DNA from: Deltaproteobacteria bacterium
GTDB lineage: Bacteria > Bdellovibrionota_B > Oligoflexia > Oligoflexales > CAIYRB01
Length of the DNA: 64,000 bases
Direction: 5' to 3'
Assembly: GCA_016874735.1 (NCBI GenBank)
Contig: VGTI01000015.1
Coordinates: 1-64,000, forward strand
Program-made: the position numbers and the translations under genes
Notes under the pieces: model-generated
Databases searched by the model: none
The model's input: the letters and a program-made list of their open reading frames with translations, nothing else
Told to the model about the DNA's origin: nothing
In this document: positions 60,705 through 64,000 of the stretch, one piece after another
How the letters are laid out: every line of letters starts with the position of its first letter
Position numbering within the stretch: position 1 is the first letter of the stretch

Positions 60705-62159
60705 TTGATCAGCGTAGCCAAAGTAAACGTCAGCCCCCTTGACGACGCTTTAACGAAGCTGAGGTCGTCCGGTCCCTTTGACGCTCACGTGCTGAAGCAA
60801 CTCGAGGCTTTTATCTGCACGTCCGATGATGCAGCCCTTTACCGTATGAATCCGCTGGTGCTCGCCGATGAACTCGGCCTCCCTGGTCCAGATACCGTCC
60901 GCCTGTTTCTCCATGGCGCTAAATCTGGGCTTTTGACCATGCACTGGGAGCTCGTCTGTCCCCACTGCGGCGACATTGTGCAGAGCTTCAGCGCTCTCGG
61001 CAAGGTCACTACCCACTTCGACTGCCGCATCTGCAGCGTCGCCATCGAGGCCGATCTTGACGACTACGTAGCCGTCAGCTTCAACGTCGTCGATAGCATC
61101 CGGCCGAATCGGCTGGCTCATCCTGAAACGCTGGAGATCGACGACTACCTGGGAGTGTACCGCTTTGCCCATGCCGGCAAGACCTTAGATGGTCAACCGT
61201 ACCGCAGTGTTTTCATGAATTTGGCGCGTGGCGCTGCCTTTGTAGAGCCGAACACCACGCAGGAGTTTAGCTTTGAGCTGGAGCCTGGTGGTACGCGTAT
61301 TTTTGACTTCGCGGCAGAGTCTGGACTAGCGATACCAGTTCGGGGTGAGCGCGCTCACGCGGTTCAGACAGTCGACATTCATTTTGGCGCTGGAGGCCCT
61401 AGGTCGGTGACGACGCAACTAGCTCCAGGTCCGGTCTTGGTGCGTCTGCATGGTGATGACCGGCGTCGGCCTTGCTCCATCAGCCATTTTCCACACGGCT
61501 GGACCATGCCGCCACGCGTCAAAGATCCACTCCTAACGGGAAAGCTCCTGCTGAATAGCCCAACGTTTCGACGCCTTTTTGGCGCGGAGCTCATAGAAAC
61601 GGCCTCAGGTCTTCACATCCGCGACCTCACTTTTCTCTTCACCGATCTTAAAGGATCGACGGAGCTATACGAGCGGGTTGGCGACGTCCGGGCCTTTCAG
61701 CTGGTCAGTGAGCACTTTCAGGAGCTCGACAGAGTCATTGCAGCGCACCAAGGCACCATAGTCAAGACTATCGGCGATGCCGTGATGGCCACCTTCATGA
61801 CGCCTCTCGACGCCACGCTGGCAGCGCTGGCCATGCTCGACGTGATTGCCGCATATAACAGGCAGTTCGGCCGCGACGAGGTCGTGCTGAAGATAGGCAT
61901 CCACGCAGGGGCTGCCATCGCCGTGACCCAAAACGACCGGCTCGATTATTTCGGCCAGACGGTGAACATTGCCGCACGGGTGCAGGGCCTGGCCGCGGCC
62001 GAGGAAATCTGCGTTACCGAAGACGTCCGTCGGGCCCCTGGTCTCGACGAGCTTTGTGCCCGCCTTCATGTCGCCAGCGAGAGAGCCATGATCAAGGGCC
62101 TATCGGACCGCATCCAGGTCTACCGCCTCCGCCCAAAGGCCGCGAAACAAGCTGCGTGA
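60705..62159 (+). CDS. class III adenylate cyclase with N-terminal zinc-ribbon region
   Basis: 484 aa, start a TTG at 60705 because no ATG lies upstream in frame before a stop. Residues ~75-125 contain CPHCGD and CRIC, a zinc ribbon typical of the DUF5939-type N-terminal part of such cyclases. The cyclase homology domain starts at ~300: FTDLKGSTELYERVGD with the first metal Asp, TIVKTIGDAVMATF with substrate Lys and second metal Asp, and RLDYFGQTVNIAARV with Asp and the Asn/Arg pair. The Lys/Asp pair favours ATP. No membrane helix is visible, so it is cytoplasmic. The product could serve the cNMP-binding protein at 44699-45205. Confidence 0.85.
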   Translation: MISVAKVNVSPLDDALTKLRSSGPFDAHVLKQLEAFICTSDDAALYRMNPLVLADELGLPGPDTVRLFLHGAKSGLLTMHWELVCPHCGDIVQSFSALGKVTTHFDCRICSVAIEADLDDYVAVSFNVVDSIRPNRLAHPETLEIDDYLGVYRFAHAGKTLDGQPYRSVFMNLARGAAFVEPNTTQEFSFELEPGGTRIFDFAAESGLAIPVRGERAHAVQTVDIHFGAGGPRSVTTQLAPGPVLVRLHGDDRRRPCSISHFPHGWTMPPRVKDPLLTGKLLLNSPTFRRLFGAELIETASGLHIRDLTFLFTDLKGSTELYERVGDVRAFQLVSEHFQELDRVIAAHQGTIVKTIGDAVMATFMTPLDATLAALAMLDVIAAYNRQFGRDEVVLKIGIHAGAAIAVTQNDRLDYFGQTVNIAARVQGLAAAEEICVTEDVRRAPGLDELCARLHVASERAMIKGLSDRIQVYRLRPKAAKQAA

Positions 62160-62240
62160 GACCAGCCTTTTGCGCTTGCATCCTAGCGAGGTGGCGGGCT
62201 TAATGGAGGCCGCACACCCCTAGCTGAGAGGAGAGGACTG

Positions 62241-63431
62241 GTGAACTCGCTGTCCCGGCGCATCTTGCAAGTCAAAACATCCCCGACCGTCGCACTCAAT
62301 GCCAAGGCAAAGGCGCTAGCCAAAGAGGGCATCAAGGTCCTCAACTTTGCTGTTGGCGAACCAGACTTCCCGACTCCGGTAGCAGTCGTCGACAAGGCCA
62401 TTGAAGCGTTGCGCGCTGGGCGCACCAAGTACGGACCAGCAGGTGGTGGCCCCGAGTTCTTGGCGGCTATTGCGGCCAAGCTCGAGCGCGATAACGGCCT
62501 CAAATATGCCACTAATGAAATCGTGGCGGGGATCGGCGCTAAGGAGATCTTGTTCCATATTTTCCTGGCCCTGCTCAACGACGGCGACGAGGTTCTGATC
62601 CCCTCGCCCTACTGGGTCAGCTATCCGGATCAGGTGATCGCCGCTGGTGGTAAGCCGGTAGCCTTGCCGCTACCGGATGACGTCGCGGCAAATCCGCTTA
62701 GTATCGAGGCTATTAAAAAGGCCGAGACCTCGCGCACGGTCGCCATTGTTCTGAATTCGCCAAATAACCCCGCAGGTTCCATGATGGACCCGAAGCTACT
62801 AGAAGAGCTCGGCCGTTACCTGAGCGACAAGCCTTGGTGGATTATTTCCGACGAAATTTACGAGTACCTGGCCTTTGATAAGCAGCATGTCTCCCTGCTC
62901 AAGATGTTCCCCAACCTGCGTGACCGATTCATCCTGGTCAACGGCCTATCGAAGGGTGCGGCGATGACGGGGTGGCGCGTCGGCTACTGTGCGGGACCGG
63001 CCCCGGCGATGAAGTTAGTGCGCGATTTGCAAAGTCATTCGTCGACCTGTTTGCCGCCGTTTATTGAGGACGCCGCAACTTTTGCCATCAATCAGGGCCC
63101 TAATTTGCTTAAGGCCGAGATCGAGGTGCTGCGTAAACGTCGTGACTTAGCTGTCGGGCTCCTCAAAAAGATGCCGAACGTCAAGTTTGCACAGCCACAC
63201 GGCGCCTTTTACATTCTGATCGACGTGCGGGAAGCCTTGGCCAAGGCGGGCGGTAAGCTCGACACATTTGCCTTGAGTGAGCGTTTGCTGCTAGAGCAAC
63301 ATATCGCGCTGGTCCCTGGTGACGCCTTTGGGGCACCTGGTTATCTTCGCTTCAGCTACACTTGTGACGAGGCGACCATCACCGCTGGCCTGACGCGTCT
63401 TGGTGAAGGTCTGGCCAAACTCGGCAAGTGA
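62241..63431 (+). CDS. aspC: aspartate aminotransferase (class I, group Ib type)
   Basis: 396 aa, start a GTG with GGAGAGG upstream. Fold-I PLP signatures: NFAVGEPDFPTP, YGPAGGGPEFLAAIAAK, SPNNPAG, ISDEIYEYL and the PLP Lys in NGLSKGAAMTGWRVGY, then FSYTCDEATITAGL near the end. Group Ib enzymes use aspartate and sometimes prephenate. It is 31 bases before pheS, so the two could be one transcript. Confidence 0.9.
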   Translation: MNSLSRRILQVKTSPTVALNAKAKALAKEGIKVLNFAVGEPDFPTPVAVVDKAIEALRAGRTKYGPAGGGPEFLAAIAAKLERDNGLKYATNEIVAGIGAKEILFHIFLALLNDGDEVLIPSPYWVSYPDQVIAAGGKPVALPLPDDVAANPLSIEAIKKAETSRTVAIVLNSPNNPAGSMMDPKLLEELGRYLSDKPWWIISDEIYEYLAFDKQHVSLLKMFPNLRDRFILVNGLSKGAAMTGWRVGYCAGPAPAMKLVRDLQSHSSTCLPPFIEDAATFAINQGPNLLKAEIEVLRKRRDLAVGLLKKMPNVKFAQPHGAFYILIDVREALAKAGGKLDTFALSERLLLEQHIALVPGDAFGAPGYLRFSYTCDEATITAGLTRLGEGLAKLGK

Positions 63432-63462
63432 CAGATCTCTGCGACATAGGAGCACGGTAGAC

Positions 63463-64000
63463 ATGACAGATAGCTTAACCACAGCGTTGCCCGCGCGCGC
63501 GGCTGCACTGGTGGCTGAATTCGACCGCGAACTCGCCGCCGTAGAGGCGAGTCGCAGCAGTGAACGCGTCGAGGAGCTGCGCCTTGCCTACCTCGGTCGC
63601 AAGGGCAAGGTAACGGCACTCCTCGAGGACTTGCGGGGTTGCACAAAAGAAGAGCGACCAGCTGCAGGGCGTGCCATCAACGAACTGAAGCAGCACGTCG
63701 AAGCTGCCATTACCGCACTTAAGGGTAAGGCGCAGGAGTGGGAGCTTGGCGCGCGCCTGCATGCGGAGCCCCTTGATATCAGTCTGCCAGTGACGGCGAG
63801 TGTGCCTCGTGGCTCACTGCATCCCGTGACGCTCATACGGCGTGAGCTGCTGACCGAATTCAGGCGGCTTGGTTTCACCGTCTATGACGGTCCTGAGATC
63901 GACTACGATTTCTATAATTTTAGCGCTCTCAATATGCCGAGTGATCACCCGGCACGCGACATGCAGGACACTTTCTACGTGCGAGAGCAGGAGCATCTGC
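63463..64000 (+). CDS. pheS: phenylalanine-tRNA ligase alpha subunit, 5' part (cut by window edge)
   Basis: The first ~179 codons are in the window. The N-terminal coiled coil (LVAEFDRELAAVEASRSSERVEELRLAYLGRKGKVTALLEDLRG) and the start of the catalytic core (HPVTLIRRELLTEFRRLGFTVYDGPEIDYDFYNFSALNMPSDHPARDMQDTFYV, quoted here only as its key residues HP, GPEID, NFxALNxPxxHPARDMQDTF) are diagnostic of PheS. AGGAG precedes the ATG. The remaining gene and probably pheT lie beyond the window. Confidence 0.93.
   Translation, partial: MTDSLTTALPARAAALVAEFDRELAAVEASRSSERVEELRLAYLGRKGKVTALLEDLRGCTKEERPAAGRAINELKQHVEAAITALKGKAQEWELGARLHAEPLDISLPVTASVPRGSLHPVTLIRRELLTEFRRLGFTVYDGPEIDYDFYNFSALNMPSDHPARDMQDTFYVREQEHL

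Noticed and set aside
1-64000. rRNA, tRNA or riboswitch genes
   Set aside because: No cloverleaf, rRNA or known riboswitch core was recognised on reading; a covariance-model search would be needed to exclude short ones.

Overview
The window is a piece of bacterial chromosome from a Gram-negative, aerobic, type IV-piliated bacterium. The gene set suggests a Bdellovibrionota/Oligoflexia-like (formerly deltaproteobacterial) lineage. The pointers are a long secreted fibre protein with GIGTTSP-type repeats, a pilMNOPQ operon, many lipoproteins, a DnaJ-like/HTH gene next to a MinD-like ATPase, and a beta-carotene operon. The assignment is inference; no rRNA or other marker is present.

Left part (1-9 kb). 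The cut 3' end of an IS200/IS605 tnpB with a hairpin just inside its 3' end lies at the left edge. It is followed by a solitary trpE, a tiny secreted protein with two conotoxin-like cystine-knot patterns, and a Gly-rich secreted protein downstream of a 1,048-residue fibre protein on the other strand. An AbiE-type (type IV) toxin-antitoxin pair follows, with a palindromic operator around its -10 box.

Carotenoid block (9-14.4 kb, minus strand). crtY-crtE-crtI-crtB form one tightly packed operon predicted to make beta-carotene. It ends in a translationally coupled membrane protein that carries a repeated His/Asp/Glu pattern and could be an unrecognised carotenoid-modifying metalloenzyme.

Surface and redox block (14.4-23.4 kb). 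It holds an exported alpha/beta hydrolase, a DJ-1/PfpI protein, a 1,082-aa lipoprotein built of duplicated modules and chitobiase-C-like repeats, a Tat-exported Csp-like copper-storage protein, a MATE transporter and a dihaem peroxidase-like lipoprotein.

Arginine block (23.4-32 kb). argR-X-argC-argD-argF'-argB on the minus strand diverges from argH-argG on the plus strand, with an ArgR-box-like palindrome between them. The carbamoyltransferase has the signature of the N-acetylornithine enzyme, so arginine is probably made through N-acetylcitrulline. Gene X is an unassigned P-loop protein.

Pilus and envelope block (32-50 kb). It includes pgeF, aroQ, a TPR gene, pilMNOPQ with an unusual PilQ tail, a zinc-ribbon gene and a cystathionine beta-synthase-type enzyme. 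A remarkable minus-strand group follows: L,D-transpeptidase, SurA/DsbA-like protein, a membrane protein fusing a FliF-like periplasmic part to a FliG-like cytoplasmic part, and a cyclic-nucleotide-binding protein.

Right part (50-64 kb). It holds rluD, a degenerate J-domain/RodZ-type HTH protein, a MinD-like ATPase, a SthA-type flavoprotein, an ArsR regulator, a three-gene envelope group (periplasmic helical protein, barrel, lipoprotein), rsmI beside a MITE-like element, a class III adenylate cyclase, an aspartate aminotransferase and the start of pheS. The most unusual items are the FliF/FliG-like fusion, the double-knottin peptide, the crt-linked His-rich membrane protein and the P-loop gene in the arg operon.
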